In this document: positions 63,518-64,000 of the stretch, one piece after another | Layout: every line of letters starts with the position of its first letter | Position numbering within the stretch: the first letter of the stretch is position 1 | Source of the DNA: Silene conica | Taxonomy: Eukaryota; Streptophyta; Magnoliopsida; Caryophyllales; Caryophyllaceae | DNA length: 64,000 nucleotides | Assembly (NCBI GenBank): GCA_029255685.2 | Contig: CM055316.2 | Coordinates: forward strand, 72,555,237 to 72,619,236 | Reading direction: 5' to 3' | The notes under the pieces: model-generated | Database searches by the model: none | What the model saw: the letters and a program-made list of their open reading frames with translations, nothing else | What the model was told of the DNA's origin: nothing | Program-made: the position numbers and the translations under genes

Positions 63518-64000
63518 TGTTATGCCCCAAAAATGACCATTTTGTAGGCTAACACGTGGCACTACATGATTGGAAGGAAAATACACATTGGATACCAAAG
63601 TCAATAGGATAAAGGAAGTAGGAAGTCAACACAAGAGGAAGATTGTAGAAGAAGGAAAGGGACGGCCCAAACGAGGAGAAGGAAAAGGTTAAAAGGAGCA
63701 AAGCTCGAGATTGCCTTAAATGGCCACACACCAGGCTTCCGTCAGAAAAAGCAAGCAGGAAGAAGGCACCCAAAATGGGCAAAAGAGAGAGAAAAGACCC
63801 GTTGGATTGGACTCTAATCCAGCGGTCCATAACATGAAGCTTTTATATATATGTAAACATTGTACATGTGAAATTCATTCATTACACACTTAGCAAACTA
63901 AGAACACTAAGAAAACCCTAAGAAATACTTGTAATCGTATACTTTTCCTGAAGGATAATTCTAGTAGAAATTGGAGGAAACGTCCCTCCCGCAGTTTTTT
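63518..64000 (+). mobile_element. probable LTR (5' part) running off the right edge
   Basis: Begins TGTTATGCCCC. Contains a TATA box (TTTTATATATATGTAAAC, 63840), ATTCATTCATTACACA and AACCCTAAGAAATACTTG, and ends at the window edge in GGAGGAAACGTCCCTCCCGC followed by AGTTTTTT. That ending resembles the R/U5 part of plant Ty1/copia LTRs, which continue with a CCCAC...GGGTTTTCC motif (not in the window). Internal genes lie beyond the edge. The 93-codon minus-strand frame here is not supported. Confidence 0.45.

Noticed and set aside
63549..63830. 93-codon hydrophobic minus-strand frame
   Set aside because: It lies antisense in an LTR-like sequence with no membrane-protein family resemblance or promoter.

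Overview
This is a 64 kb piece of an AT-rich plant nuclear genome. It has spliced genes with GT-AG introns, many MITEs, LINE and Ty1/copia debris, and (TA)n microsatellites. The best taxonomic clue is the gene at 9881-15578. It is a prolyl-oligopeptidase-family protein whose diagnostic residues match the Caryophyllaceae peptide cyclase PCY1 (orbitide macrocyclase) rather than housekeeping prolyl oligopeptidase. I therefore infer a member of the pink family (Caryophyllaceae, e.g. a Saponaria, Gypsophila, Dianthus or Silene relative). This rests on remembered family sequences, not on a search.

Layout. 1-3.4 kb: a repeat-rich element with a decayed FAR1-like two-exon gene (minus strand) and arrays of GGTCAC-containing repeats. 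3.5-9.7 kb: foldback MITEs, including a 1.8 kb Tourist-like element with expanded TTCAG arrays. 9.9-15.8 kb: the intact 12-exon PCY1-like gene (726 aa). 15.9-16.7 kb: three tandem ~300 bp repeats. 17.2-18.6 kb: an intact SWEET sugar transporter with only one intron, which is filled by a foldback MITE. 20.7-22.0 kb: a minus-strand LINE remnant. 22.7-29.0 kb (minus): an intact 13-coding-exon NDR/LATS-type AGC kinase (555 aa) with three MITEs in its introns. 30-64 kb: no intact host gene seen. This part is nested transposons: CTAG/hairpin-ended elements, two copies of a GTCGTCGAC-ended element, a composite foldback with tRNA-like modules, LINE and copia relics, a 2.9 kb TIR element carrying degenerate telomere-like repeats, and a decayed 5.1 kb Ty1/copia retrotransposon. 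The copia element sits inside a second copy of that TIR element. An LTR-like sequence runs off the right edge.

The three intact genes do not form an evident pathway. The PCY1-like enzyme would act on small ribosomal precursor peptides; I saw no precursor gene in this window. The SWEET and the NDR kinase look like ordinary neighbours. Exon coordinates were worked out by hand from reading frame, splice sites and family conservation. All three models keep frame throughout and end in a proper stop.
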